A stretch of 64,000 nt of DNA, taken from positions 62,001 through 126,000 of the forward strand of contig NZ_JAKGTQ010000006.1 of the NCBI RefSeq assembly GCF_021568285.1, written 5' to 3'. The stretch is from Rheinheimera sp. UJ63 (GTDB taxonomy: Bacteria; Pseudomonadota; Gammaproteobacteria; Enterobacterales; Alteromonadaceae). Positions 46,420-56,113 of this stretch are shown piece after piece (position 1 is the first letter of the stretch; each line of letters opens with the position of its first letter). Both the position numbers and the translations under genes were made by a program. Under the pieces are notes generated by a model. That model searched no databases and had not been told where the DNA came from. It saw nothing but the letters and a program-made list of their open reading frames with translations.

Positions 46420-49400
46420 TTATAGTCCTCCTACCAATGTCATACTAAGAGCGGAGACCAACCTAACAGTTAACTTATTTGTTAAGTCTAATTGCTCATT
46501 TTTGGGCAAAACACTCTTTATTATTTGAGATTCTCTGTGAGTTATGGCGCCTTCAATGACTCTTTCCCATTCATCTCTCAGACAAAACGAATTAAATAAT
46601 TCCCACAGGTCCTGTTTTGCAGTTACTAGGACTTCAAAATCTCTATAACTGTTATCATGTTCACCTTTTGATACTTGTACCGGCTTTCTCAGTAAATTCA
46701 GTATCGCTTCATTCTCGACTATGTTCCCAGAGTCATCTATCCACTCTGTTTTTATGTGAGGTTCGAATTCCTCGTCAAGATTTCTCTGCTCCACAACTGA
46801 ATCTTCGCTTGACTCGCAAGAAACTAGCCAATTTAACTTCAAAAATGTTTTTGGCTTTTCGAGTTTTATTTTTATTAGCCTCAAAACTGAACTCACAAGC
46901 CCTAGTATGCTCCCTTGTGTGAAATTGTATATTGTATCTATGAAAGGTTGACCATACCGTAGTGGGTAGGCACCGGTTTTAGCGGTGATTTCTCTATTTG
47001 GTGTCATAGGTTTTGTAGCAGGATTTCGTAAACCACTATTAAAGTCTATCCCTAAAATACAGTGGTGTAAAAAATCGTCGATATTAAGACGAGTTATCCC
47101 AAGTTTATATTGGTAAACAAATGTCGATTCGTCTTTAGGTGTTACCCTAAATTTCAGGCTCTGTCTGATCCAGTTTTGTAATGAGTTATGCAAAGATTCA
47201 GCATCTGAATCAATTTTCTGCATTTGCTCAGCAAACTTCTTTATTTTTGTGAGGTCAACCTGCATTTCATTCCAAACCTCCTGGTCTGCGACTTTTTTCC
47301 GTTCTTTTGCAATTATTCCTTTCTCTCCGCTTAAATTTTTTCTAATCTTACTCAATTGCCTGAACCCATTAGTTAGCAGATTCTGCTCTTCACGTTGAAT
47401 AACATCTTCTAAAGCTAATTGGATGCTTGCTGTTGTTTCATTAAACACGCCTATAATATCTTTTAAAAAAAGAGCCCAGTTTTGAATGAAACTGTCAGAA
47501 CCTGGAATAAGCACATAATTTTCAATCGGTTTCATACCTTTCGAAGTCGCGCTATACCTATTTAACCTACCAATACGTTGCTCGATTCTTACTAAAGAGC
47601 GAGGCAAACTGTAATGAATTGCTAATCGAGATGGTCCCTGTAAATTTAACCCATCCTCACCTTTTTCATCAATAATAAGTACCTTAATTGAAGGATTGGT
47701 AACAAAAAGTGGCGTGGTATGAGAAGAGTGCCTTTCAATATCGTCTCTATGCTTCATTAAGAATGAATAAAGGCAATCTGCAGCGGCTTTATTTCCACAG
47801 AAAATAGCTACTTTACCATCGGTGTTATTTTTCAACCATTCATCAAGTATGCTTTTTGTAAGTTCATCTTTGTTTTTTTGTTCACAAAGTGCAGATTCCT
47901 TCAGAATTGAGAATATTTCAAAAAATTCATGATAATCATCAATATTAATCAATCTATCTAGTTCAGACGAAAGACAACTTGGTGAATCTAACAGTGCATC
48001 AAGAAGAGGCATTACACTTGGTAGTTTATGCTCTTGCCCCTCACTAACAAGGTAGTCTCTATAGTCATCTAACTGCTGATCTAAATAGGGTAACTGTTTA
48101 GCAGATCCCCATTTTTGTAATTCACAATTACCAAGGCCTGGAAAAAGTAATTCTATCGAACTGTTCTTGCTCCCTCTCCTATTGCGAATAAATCGTTGAA
48201 AAAGCCTGTACCTTTCACCAAAATACTGTTTAAGCTCATAAATAGCGCAATTTCTTTTAACATCATTTTTATTTATATTGAAAAAATCAATTTCCGGCTT
48301 TAAATTCTCGATCAACTTAGATAATTCAAAGTCTCCTAGGTCTAGAGTTTCTAATTCATCTAATATCCCACTTAGTGTGAAGTCGTCAGACTCGGGTGAT
48401 AATGCTGTATATATTCCGGAAAAAAGCTCTCTCTCACTTACTTTTTTGTTGAAATCAACAATACCTTCTTCAGAGATTTTATAGTTGTCAGGACTAAGAC
48501 AATGCAGCATGGCCAAAAAGCTTTTTGCATTTCCTGCAATTGGCGTACCCGACAAAATAATTGTTGAACGAGCATCTGAACAAAAAGAGACTATTTTTTG
48601 ATAATTGGTGTTGTTGTCATCATTCCATGCCAAGTTAGCAAGGTTATGTCCTTCATCGATTACGACCATAGTTGGTTTTTTTTCAGTTGTATCAAACAAC
48701 GGCAAGTTAAAATAATCACAGACAAAAACTTTCTGGTCTTCCTCAAACTCAATACCAAGTACATCTTCCAAGTGAAATTTTAATGTCAACTCCTGTTTCC
48801 ATTGGTTTATCAGAGCAGTAGGTACTATAACTAAGACGCAAGCATCATCTTTTAACTCAAGAATATGCTCTCGGATTAAAAAACCAGCCTCGATGGTTTT
48901 ACCCAAACCCACCTCATCACCGAGTAAGTATTTTTGATTTGAGTCTTTCAAAACTTGTAATACAACTGATAATTGATGTATTTCAAGGTTTACTGCGCTA
49001 CTTGATAAAGAAGATATAGAGTTACATGCCGCTCTTTGTTCTATATATGAGGTAATAAAGTTTGTTCTATTTTCGTAATGCTTAAAAGCGGATGTAGCCT
49101 GAGATGCTAGGAATTTCGCTGCAGGAAAAGAAGACAGCGCTAGTAAGTTTGGAACAAATAATTCTTCAATTTCATAAATATCCGATTCGTCATGATTAAA
49201 GTAAATTAAGTGCTTGTCTCCAGGTCGTTCACCATCATAAAAACCCATTCTCCATCGTTGAGTAGATCCGAACTTTACGTAAACAACAGTTTTTTCAAAC
49301 AACTTTTTCTTTCCAATTAAATCACTTCCTTTGACTTTTATTTTTTTATCATAAGGATTAATTGGAGAAGTGAAAAAACCAACTGTTGCGCTTTGATCAG

Positions 49401-49479
49401 CTGCAGATGTAGATAGAATTTTACCTATACCTTTAAAAAAAGGTGCGCCCTCAACTAAAGAACCTACTACCAATCTCAT
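46420..49479 (-). CDS. dpdE: DpdE: SNF2-type DNA translocase
   Basis: 1019 residues. SWI2/SNF2 motifs: GDEVGLGKTIEAGFL near 187, VIDEGHNLA near 270, LSGTPIAG near 308, DGLNLQGPSRLAIHYSLPRS near 615 and RIEQRIGRLNRYS near 635. Similar in layout to RapA/HepA and to DISARM DrmD. First gene of the minus-strand restriction operon dpdE-F-G-H-I-J-K-D; the promoter must lie just upstream of 49479, where the DNA is AT-rich. Dpd restriction genes are known to be needed to exclude unmodified DNA. Confidence 0.92.
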   Translation of the reverse strand: MRLVVGSLVEGAPFFKGIGKILSTSAADQSATVGFFTSPINPYDKKIKVKGSDLIGKKKLFEKTVVYVKFGSTQRWRMGFYDGERPGDKHLIYFNHDESDIYEIEELFVPNLLALSSFPAAKFLASQATSAFKHYENRTNFITSYIEQRAACNSISSLSSSAVNLEIHQLSVVLQVLKDSNQKYLLGDEVGLGKTIEAGFLIREHILELKDDACVLVIVPTALINQWKQELTLKFHLEDVLGIEFEEDQKVFVCDYFNLPLFDTTEKKPTMVVIDEGHNLANLAWNDDNNTNYQKIVSFCSDARSTIILSGTPIAGNAKSFLAMLHCLSPDNYKISEEGIVDFNKKVSERELFSGIYTALSPESDDFTLSGILDELETLDLGDFELSKLIENLKPEIDFFNINKNDVKRNCAIYELKQYFGERYRLFQRFIRNRRGSKNSSIELLFPGLGNCELQKWGSAKQLPYLDQQLDDYRDYLVSEGQEHKLPSVMPLLDALLDSPSCLSSELDRLINIDDYHEFFEIFSILKESALCEQKNKDELTKSILDEWLKNNTDGKVAIFCGNKAAADCLYSFLMKHRDDIERHSSHTTPLFVTNPSIKVLIIDEKGEDGLNLQGPSRLAIHYSLPRSLVRIEQRIGRLNRYSATSKGMKPIENYVLIPGSDSFIQNWALFLKDIIGVFNETTASIQLALEDVIQREEQNLLTNGFRQLSKIRKNLSGEKGIIAKERKKVADQEVWNEMQVDLTKIKKFAEQMQKIDSDAESLHNSLQNWIRQSLKFRVTPKDESTFVYQYKLGITRLNIDDFLHHCILGIDFNSGLRNPATKPMTPNREITAKTGAYPLRYGQPFIDTIYNFTQGSILGLVSSVLRLIKIKLEKPKTFLKLNWLVSCESSEDSVVEQRNLDEEFEPHIKTEWIDDSGNIVENEAILNLLRKPVQVSKGEHDNSYRDFEVLVTAKQDLWELFNSFCLRDEWERVIEGAITHRESQIIKSVLPKNEQLDLTNKLTVRLVSALSMTLVGGL

Positions 49480-49779
49480 GTCTTCTCCTTAACTACAGCA
49501 TTCCATCTAAAAGTAAGTATTTATATCATGTGTACTTTATTAGCAACAGAGGGTAATACACCCATTTTTAAATGACGCTAAAAGCAGAAGGTTGCGTTAT
49601 TAAAGCCTGCTTGTATTTCGGTGGTGTAACAGCAATTGTCGTGTTTAGCCGTCCATTACTGTAAAATCATAGCCATTCTGTTGTATGATATTTCACTTTG
49701 GCAATACTGCTTGTTAATCATTAGAAGCGAACGGAGTGGTTTTATTGCTCCACATAAGTATTTTGCTATGTTTTTCTTG
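49480..49779. other. Upstream region of the Dpd restriction operon
   Basis: About 300 bases. The first 100 (49480-49580) should carry the dpdE promoter. The rest merges with the end of IS3-family debris. No gene supported. Confidence 0.45.
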
Positions 49780-50175
49780 TTGGATGAATTTTAGTTTAAT
49801 ATCATCTTTTTCAGCACACTTAGCCCTTAACGCACTGATATATTCAGGCCCAGTGTCAAATACGAATTTGCTTTTGCTTGCTAAGCCATTTAACAAGTAA
49901 GTTTATCGTGTGGACAACACGTTCAGTCGGCAGTAAGAAATCAACCGTCATTACTAGGCGTTCACGGTTAAAATCATCAATAATATTGAGTTGCCTGAAG
50001 GTGTGACCAACTTAAATTAGGTCATTCATATGATCCATAGACTACCCATTTTTTAATGAACTCCGGCACGGCCAGTACGTTAGACTTATCTCGTTTTGAG
50101 TGCTACTTAGGCTTTATCTGTAGATTAAGCTCCAGCGCTTTATGAATCCTCAACACCCGTTTTTGGTACTAACTG
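49780..50175 (-). pseudogene. IS3-family OrfB transposase remnant
   Basis: On the minus strand, about 50175-50030 gives RIHKALELNLQIKPK, a stop, then HSKRDKSNVLAVPEFIKKW. About 50010-49890 gives LNIIDDFNRERLVMTVDFLL then PTERVVHTINLLV. After a frameshift, about 49885-49780 gives FDTGPEYISALRAKCAEKDD followed by IKLKFIQQE. These are consecutive parts of the IS3 (IS2-like) DDE integrase core in the right order. The DNG before PEYIS reads DTG. At least one stop and two frame changes show it is dead. Confidence 0.85.
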
Positions 50176-50194
50176 AAGCGCTTCACGTTGCGTA

Positions 50195-50640
50195 AAAGTA
50201 AAAAAGCATCCCAAAATCTTAACTGCAGTGTGTTATTTTTAGCCGGATAAACTAGTCAGCAATTTTAGTCTTCTTGTTACTCTGTTTGGCCTGATTGTGA
50301 TAATAGTTTTTTGCTAAGCACAAAGAGAGCACACGCTAAATTGATAGCAATGAAATGATTTTGCACCGACTTTTGCTTAAAACCCCCTTCGGCGTATGGT
50401 TTTACTTTTTTCAGACTTAGAGTCTCGAATGCCATTGTCGATTGCAGTCACTGTGCATATTCCTTTGGTCACCAAGCTTTGTAACGATGTACAAAGTGCA
50501 GCGTTCCTGGTTTTGTGTGTGTTTTTTGGAGTGACAAACGACAGAAAATTGGCGAGCATTACTTGAACATTCATTGTGTGCTTCAGTTTAACTTTTTTGG
50601 CGAAAGATCAGATCAGGAACCGCAATGAATGTTCCCTTAT
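50195..50640 (-). pseudogene. Possible second transposase remnant
   Basis: A minus-strand frame at about 50400-50270 gives KPYAEGGFKQKSVQNHFIA followed by INLACALFVLSKKLLSQ, which looks like the C-terminal end of an unrelated transposase. A frame just before it gives CTSLQSLVTKGICTVTAIDN. Family not identified. Its position next to the IS3 remnant supports a decayed insertion site. Confidence 0.35.
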
Positions 50641-51486
50641 CGCCTAACTAATTGTTTTTATTGAACGCATTTGTCGGGATACCTCAGGTTTTATTGCCGA
50701 GTAATTGGTCTAATTTATTTATAATAATAAGACGTTCTATTTAGTAAAAGTTAGTTGTTTGCTACTCATAATTAATGACAATCTATTGTTTAATTCGTTT
50801 TTATTTTCTTCCATTACCACCCTCCCCTCTCATCTGTTTATCTTTGGTCATTTGGTATTTTTGCTGTATTAATGATTGGTTATCTGGTTTGAGTAACATT
50901 TAATAGAAGTGTAGATGATGATTTGTTTTCTATTTTAATTATTACGCGATTCACTTTCTAAATTACTCAATATCTTTATTCAAGAAATTCTTAGACTCAA
51001 TACTTATATTTCTCAATCTAAATGATGTTAATCACCCTACCCTTTTGATGTGTTCGATCTCCCCCTCGTCTTCGTTGTGCTTCAGTTAAACATTTTGATA
51101 GCCTTAAATCTTTGAATTTTTCAGTACGATACCATTTAATCTTTATCAATCTTAGATTTAATGGTTAAGTGCGCGGCCTTTTCGTCAGATACACCGAAAA
51201 GATTCTCAATACTTTTAAATTTCACATAGCCACCTTGAACTCTAATGTTGATGGTTTAAATCTTGCTCAACTTGTAGAATTGATCATATGTCCAGCGCTG
51301 GACATGTTGATTTAAGGTGTTGAAAACTAATCAATTAATTTATTTTAAATTGATTTTTTTAACGTTTATCAGTTTAATCCGAGCGTTTAATGAGTTAAAG
51401 CTTACTTTATAAATTTAGATTGGATTTGACAGTCTTAGCCAACTCTAATAGGCTTTCGCTATCAATATTAAATATTCTAGGTTTTT
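50641..51486. other. AT-rich region upstream of parA
   Basis: About 850 bases, T-rich on the + strand, no credible gene. It holds the 18-bp palindrome at 51288-51305 (putative parS/operator) and the parAB promoter. No tRNA or other RNA gene seen. Confidence 0.5.
51288..51305. promoter_or_regulatory. Putative parS site or par operator, copy 1
   Basis: ATGTCCAGCGCTGGACAT is a perfect 18-bp palindrome, 182 bases before parA. Its 16-bp core TGTCCAGCGCTGGACA recurs only at 53738-53753, just after parB. A GC-rich palindrome flanking parAB in AT-rich DNA is what a centromere-like ParB site looks like. Confidence 0.75.
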
Positions 51487-52734
51487 ATGCACATTTCTAA
51501 ACGGTTAAGTAATTTAACGCCTCTGATTGAGCAAAACGAAATTTCAAGACTGCAAGCGGTAATAGAGAGCACTAAAACAACTGATGATATTAATAGTCTA
51601 ATTATTCATCATTGCGTTTCACAAGCTGACGCAGCCAGAATGTGTGGGATGTCTTTAAATACGTTCAAAGATAGGGTTGTCGAAGCAAAAGAGCAGGGCG
51701 TTATCGATGATGTTATGTTTGAGTCAAATAAGTACCTTTATAGTCTGGGGCACATGCATGCATTGATGGACTGGATGGGAATTCCCAAATGGTCAGACAA
51801 AAATAAAGGAAATATTATAATTAATGTCGTTAATCAGAAGGGTGGAACAGGAAAATCTACTACGGTTATTTCTTTAGCCGCGGGTATCGCTTTACGTATG
51901 AATGAGCGTAGGCGAGTATTGATTATTGACTTAGATCCTCAGGGTACATTACAACAAGTTACAGCTCCAAGATTACGTGACAGTGATGCTTCAAGTGAAT
52001 TAGTTTTAAGTGCTGTTGATATTATGCTGGGCAGTGAAGAGAAAGACAGCGATTACGCACAACTTATTGCTAATGGTTATACTCACCAGGAAATTTTAGA
52101 ATACAGCATACTTAAAACCCATATTCCTAACCTTGATGTTTTACCATCATTTCCAACGGATGAACGTTTTTCACAAGCCGCTTGGATGGAATATGCTAAG
52201 ACAGGTGAGTTGATGCATGTTAAAAGGCTCAAATCTAAGATTATTGAACCTTTATCAAACCACTATGACTTAATTTTGATAGATACTGGACCCCATGTTA
52301 ATCCTCTTAGTTGGTCTGCTTTGGAAGCGTGTAACGCATTACTGGTACCCGTTTGTCCTAGGAAACTTGACTGGGTAAGTACTGGGCAGTTTCTTTCTAA
52401 TTTGCCAGAGCAAATGTCATATCTTCCAAGTAAGGGAGATAATGTTAAGTTTTTCAAAGCAATAACAGTTAATTATGATGAAGAGCAGGGTAGGGACATA
52501 GAAATGCTTCATCAAATTAAAACCGTTCTTGGTCGAGATGTCTTAAACGCAACCATCAAACGTTCATCTGCATTTGAAGCAGCTTCCAGAAATTATAGAA
52601 CGGTTTTTGATTTAAGAAAAAAAGATAATTTGTGTCCAGACAGACAGCTTGATAAAGCAATTTCTAGCTTGAATGATGCGATACGAGAATTATTGCTTAC
52701 ACTTGAAGACGTTGATTTTAGTGAGGAAAACTAA
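51487..52734 (+). CDS. parA: ParA partition ATPase with N-terminal DNA-binding domain (type Ia)
   Basis: 415 residues, the long P1/SopA-like form. N-terminal helix-turn-helix (VSQADAARMCGMSLNTFKDR, 44-63), then the deviant Walker A NQKGGTGKS (118-124 core), Walker A' LIIDLDPQGTL near 149, and the second aspartate region DLILIDTGPH near 262. Such ParA proteins both drive partition and repress their own promoter through the N-terminal domain. parB follows after one base. The palindrome at 51288-51305 lies in the promoter region. Confidence 0.95.
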   Translation: MHISKRLSNLTPLIEQNEISRLQAVIESTKTTDDINSLIIHHCVSQADAARMCGMSLNTFKDRVVEAKEQGVIDDVMFESNKYLYSLGHMHALMDWMGIPKWSDKNKGNIIINVVNQKGGTGKSTTVISLAAGIALRMNERRRVLIIDLDPQGTLQQVTAPRLRDSDASSELVLSAVDIMLGSEEKDSDYAQLIANGYTHQEILEYSILKTHIPNLDVLPSFPTDERFSQAAWMEYAKTGELMHVKRLKSKIIEPLSNHYDLILIDTGPHVNPLSWSALEACNALLVPVCPRKLDWVSTGQFLSNLPEQMSYLPSKGDNVKFFKAITVNYDEEQGRDIEMLHQIKTVLGRDVLNATIKRSSAFEAASRNYRTVFDLRKKDNLCPDRQLDKAISSLNDAIRELLLTLEDVDFSEEN

Positions 52735-52735
52735 T

Positions 52736-53728
52736 ATGTCTAAGCTTTCTGAAAACTCAGGGCCATCTAAAATGTATAGCATGGATAGGAAGGGTAGTTT
52801 AGCACTTCCGCCAAAAGAAAACTCTAACAGTTATATTGCGTCTCCTACTACGGGTATAAAGATCCCATTAAAAGAAATCGTTATTGCATCAGAAAACGTA
52901 TGGGATAGCGTCTATAAATCACGCTATAACTCACGTAATAAGAATTTGTTAACACCCGCTACGGTGATGAATATTCTTCCTTCAATTAGAGAAGCTGGTC
53001 GTAATACTATCGCTGCTCTTGCAATTAAAGACGAGAATGGTAAGTTTGAAATTCTTTCTGGCATGAAAAGAAGTTATGCGGTTAGCATTTCCCCTGGTAC
53101 TAGTCTTGTTGTCCATTACGCAGAGAAAATGGATGAATCTGATAAGCAGGTACTTTCAAAGACTGCAGACATGCATGAAAAACCATCTTTTTTAGATGTT
53201 GCTCTCTCTATTAAAGATTATAAAAATGAAGTAGGGGAGGCTTTTTCGTTAAGAAAAGCAGGAGCTATTTTTGATGTAAGTAAATCTTCTATTGGTGATT
53301 TGGTTAAATTTGGTAATTTACCTGAAGAATTATTTCGTTTGTTTCCAGGCGCGGGTTATGTGACATGGCGTTTTCTAAAGCAAATAGTTGATAGCGGAAA
53401 AGATAATGATGAAATAATTGATGCAATCAAAAATCTTGATCCAATTTCCTCTGATATTGACAAAGTACTCTCGGAAAACGCACACAAGTTACTTGCAAGC
53501 GAATGTAAGTCGTTAGAAAAAGAGATCTTAAAAACACTTATTAAGAAAGAACCTAAGAAAGTGTCTAAGGGTTTTGCGAAGAACTCACCTTTTAACGAGG
53601 CTAACTTGATTAATGGTATAAAGGTTAAAGTTGAAACAAAAGGTGCAATCAGTATGACCTTTGATAAAGTATTTTTTGAGAGCGACACCGGGAAAAAACT
53701 CTTAAAATTAATTTCCTTAGACTCATAG
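52736..53728 (+). CDS. parB: ParB partition (centromere-binding) protein
   Basis: 330 residues from ATG 52736, one base after parA. ParB-like N-terminal region (IKIPLKEIVIASENVWDSVY, IREAGRNTIAALAIKDENGK, FEILSGMKRSYAV), followed by a central helix-turn-helix (SLRKAGAIFDVSKSSIGDLV, then KFGNLPEELFRLFP) and a lysine-rich C-terminal part. It resembles SopB/P1 ParB-type proteins. The likely binding sites are the palindromes on both sides of the operon. Confidence 0.9.
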   Translation: MSKLSENSGPSKMYSMDRKGSLALPPKENSNSYIASPTTGIKIPLKEIVIASENVWDSVYKSRYNSRNKNLLTPATVMNILPSIREAGRNTIAALAIKDENGKFEILSGMKRSYAVSISPGTSLVVHYAEKMDESDKQVLSKTADMHEKPSFLDVALSIKDYKNEVGEAFSLRKAGAIFDVSKSSIGDLVKFGNLPEELFRLFPGAGYVTWRFLKQIVDSGKDNDEIIDAIKNLDPISSDIDKVLSENAHKLLASECKSLEKEILKTLIKKEPKKVSKGFAKNSPFNEANLINGIKVKVETKGAISMTFDKVFFESDTGKKLLKLISLDS

Positions 53729-53737
53729 TGCCGTTAG

Positions 53738-53753
53738 TGTCCAGCGCTGGACA
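53738..53753. promoter_or_regulatory. Putative parS site, copy 2
   Basis: TGTCCAGCGCTGGACA, a perfect 16-bp palindrome 9 bases after the parB stop, identical to the core of the copy upstream of parA. It can also form a hairpin, so a terminator role is possible, but the exact repetition upstream argues for a protein site. Confidence 0.75.
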
Positions 53754-53903
53754 TTAAATGTGAAATTGATGGCTTTTTAGAAAAATATTTCGCTTTGTTA
53801 GGCAGTTACGATAAATGTTTTGTCGCCTATAACAGCCTATTGGATATTTAGAAATTTAAATGAACGCTTATAAAGTGCTTCGTGTTAGCCGTTTTGAACT
53901 GTA

Positions 53904-54206
53904 TTAATAAATGTGATGTTGAGAGGATAGGGGAGGCGTGTCCTCTATCTTTTCGATATTAATTAGTCTATCTGCTCTTATTTTAATATGCTTTTTTGCT
54001 TCTTTGATATTCAGAAAAGTAAAACTGCCATCAAACATGACAGGATCAGAGTCATCAAAGTTGCTCATAAATGCTAAGGCCTCATTGAGTTCTGTGAGCA
54101 TTTTTTCTCTTCCATGTGTTCTAACACTAATTGACATTACATTGTTGTAAATTCTGCCCGCTTCATTAACACGCATAGTTAGATACTCCGTTATCTTAAT
54201 GCTCAT
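53904..54206 (-). CDS. Hypothetical protein (100 aa)
   Basis: 100 residues (MSIKITEYLTMRVNEAGRIY...). Mixed helix and strand, with MFDGSFTFLNIKEAKKHIKI in the middle. No family recognised. It faces parB, between the partition operon and dgt. Codon use looks like that of real genes nearby, but no homology argument can be made. Confidence 0.5.
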   Translation of the reverse strand: MSIKITEYLTMRVNEAGRIYNNVMSISVRTHGREKMLTELNEALAFMSNFDDSDPVMFDGSFTFLNIKEAKKHIKIRADRLINIEKIEDTPPLSSQHHIY

Positions 54207-54526
54207 ATATTTAAGAACAAATTAAGTATAAACCTAATATCAATTAATGCCATTGTAAATCTGTATAGATAAGAAACAGTTTTAATGTATATTCTTTAGA
54301 GAGTTAGCATGAAGCAGAACGCTTCTAGCTAGTAGTAATAGGAAACCTAAGCTTTCTTAAAACTCATTGTCAGCATAGTTAAGGGTAATGGCTAACATTT
54401 ACGATTTATTGGTTTGATAATAAATATATGTGGCGAATAAAGGAGGCTGATAATGGATAGCCAGAGCTTATTAAAAATAATTTCGATGTCACTTCTTACT
54501 AAATATTCTATGATGGAAGTATTTTA
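54207..54526. other. Intergenic region upstream of the dGTPase gene
   Basis: About 320 bases, AT-rich. Divergent promoters for the 100-aa protein and dgt should lie here. AGGAGGCTGATAATG at 54440-54454 looks like a translation start, but the frame is only a few codons long (MDSQSLLKIISMSLLTKYSM... to 54526), which could be a short leader peptide before dgt. Confidence 0.4.
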
Positions 54527-56113
54527 ATGAATTATAACGATAAGTTAAAAACAGAACGTCCGAGACCGTCAAGCGTTAAAAACGTAATAAGAGACTTTAA
54601 TGAAGAAATGGAAAGCGATCGTGGACGGGCAATTAACTCTGCTGCTGTAAGACGTTTACAGCAAAAAACTCAAGTTTTTCCACTTGAAACTAATGCAGCT
54701 GTCCGCAGTCGTTTAACACATTCGTTAGAAGTACAGCAAACCGGGCGCTATATTGCAAAACTCATTTTTAAAAAGTTAGATGCAAATAGTTTAACTACAC
54801 AGTTAGGACTCATTGATAAGCGAGATGGTTTTATTAGTGCAGTTGAAATTGCTTGTTTGCTACATGATGTTGGTAACCCTCCGTTTGGTCATTTTGGCGA
54901 AGAAGCAATTAATTTTTGGGCTAGAGAAACGCTTGTCCAAATTTTTAAAGATAATTTTTCTGACGTGGTAGTATTAGAAAGTGAACCAAGCGAGCCGGTT
55001 GATTCAAAAGACAGTGGTGAAGATAAGAGCAATACACAACAAAACAATAAAGCTAAACAAAAAGTTGTCGAAAAAGTTGTAGATATACATTTGCGTGATT
55101 TATTGTCTTTTGAAGGCAATGCTCAAGCCATTAGGTTGTTGCATAGTTTGCAAGAGCTAAACCTTACCTATACTCAGGTAGCCAGTTTATTTAAGTACAC
55201 GCGGCCGGCTTATGAAGACAAGCCAGAAGATACCAGTGATTTTAAATATCGAAAGAAAAAGCCAGGTTTTTATCTATCTGAGGAAAGCTACGTTTCCGAG
55301 TTAATGTCTACGTTGAATATAGAGGCGGGTTGCCGTTTCCCACTCGCTTATATCATGGAAGCGGCTGATGATATTTCTTATAGCATAGCCGATTTAGATG
55401 ACGCTTTAGACAAAGGTATTCTTGATGTTGAACAGCTAAGCCAAGCCATAAGAAATCAGTGGAATGCATACAAAGGCCAAAAAGGTATTTCAGATGCAGT
55501 GGTTGAAGAGGGGTATTTATTAAAAATAGAAAAAGAAGCACTTACAAATTATCAAAGTACTGTAATTAATAAAAGCCATCATTACATATTAAAGTTAAGA
55601 ACGTCATTAGTTAATGATTTGGCAAACTATGCTGCAGAGCGGTTTGTTAGTAATCATCAGGCGATTTTCGATGGTACCTTTGACGAGCCATTACTGGGTG
55701 GTAATGACAGCTATGATCTGGCTGCAAAAACCCTTAAAGACGTAGCTGTAAGTAAAGTTTTTTCTGATAAAGAGGTTGAACGGCTTGAACTGAAGGGGTT
55801 TTCTGTAATTAAAGGTTTGTTACTAATTTACACTCCATTGTTAAAACTGTCATTCGTAGAGTTTAAAAGCTTAGCGACAAGCAATTTTTTAAAAACTCAC
55901 CCCATTGAAACACGTTTGTTTCGTGACTTATCTCGTAAACACATATCGACTTACTTGAACAGTGTTGAAGATGTCTACAAATTGGAAAAACAAGAAAGCG
56001 ATAATCTGAAAAAAGAGTTATATTATCGTTGTAGGCTTATTATTGATTACGTAAGTGGTATGACCGATCGCTTTGCTTTAGATGAATACCGCGAATTATC
56101 AGCATCAATTTGA
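54527..56113 (+). CDS. dgt: dGTP triphosphohydrolase (dGTPase)
   Basis: 528 residues; E. coli Dgt has 505. HD-domain motifs: RLTHSLEV (first His), CLLHDVGNPPFGHFGE (His-Asp) and YIMEAADDISYSIAD (last Asp). GRAINSAAVRRLQQKTQVFP near the start is typical of dGTPases. An acidic/basic insertion (EPSEPVDSKDSGEDKSNTQQ) near residue 150 explains the extra length. The enzyme cleaves dGTP to deoxyguanosine and triphosphate; relatives act against phages by lowering dNTP pools. Placement beside parAB and a guanine-modification system is notable. ATG 54527 follows GGAAG. Confidence 0.92.
   Translation: MNYNDKLKTERPRPSSVKNVIRDFNEEMESDRGRAINSAAVRRLQQKTQVFPLETNAAVRSRLTHSLEVQQTGRYIAKLIFKKLDANSLTTQLGLIDKRDGFISAVEIACLLHDVGNPPFGHFGEEAINFWARETLVQIFKDNFSDVVVLESEPSEPVDSKDSGEDKSNTQQNNKAKQKVVEKVVDIHLRDLLSFEGNAQAIRLLHSLQELNLTYTQVASLFKYTRPAYEDKPEDTSDFKYRKKKPGFYLSEESYVSELMSTLNIEAGCRFPLAYIMEAADDISYSIADLDDALDKGILDVEQLSQAIRNQWNAYKGQKGISDAVVEEGYLLKIEKEALTNYQSTVINKSHHYILKLRTSLVNDLANYAAERFVSNHQAIFDGTFDEPLLGGNDSYDLAAKTLKDVAVSKVFSDKEVERLELKGFSVIKGLLLIYTPLLKLSFVEFKSLATSNFLKTHPIETRLFRDLSRKHISTYLNSVEDVYKLEKQESDNLKKELYYRCRLIIDYVSGMTDRFALDEYRELSASI

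Noticed and set aside
36679-49000. Long antisense frames opposite the dpd genes
   Set aside because: They are frame shadows of strongly supported helicase and ATPase genes, without ribosome-binding sites or recognisable motifs.
50377-50574. 65-codon minus-strand frame
   Set aside because: Overlaps a likely transposase remnant in a different frame; treated as debris and not as a gene.
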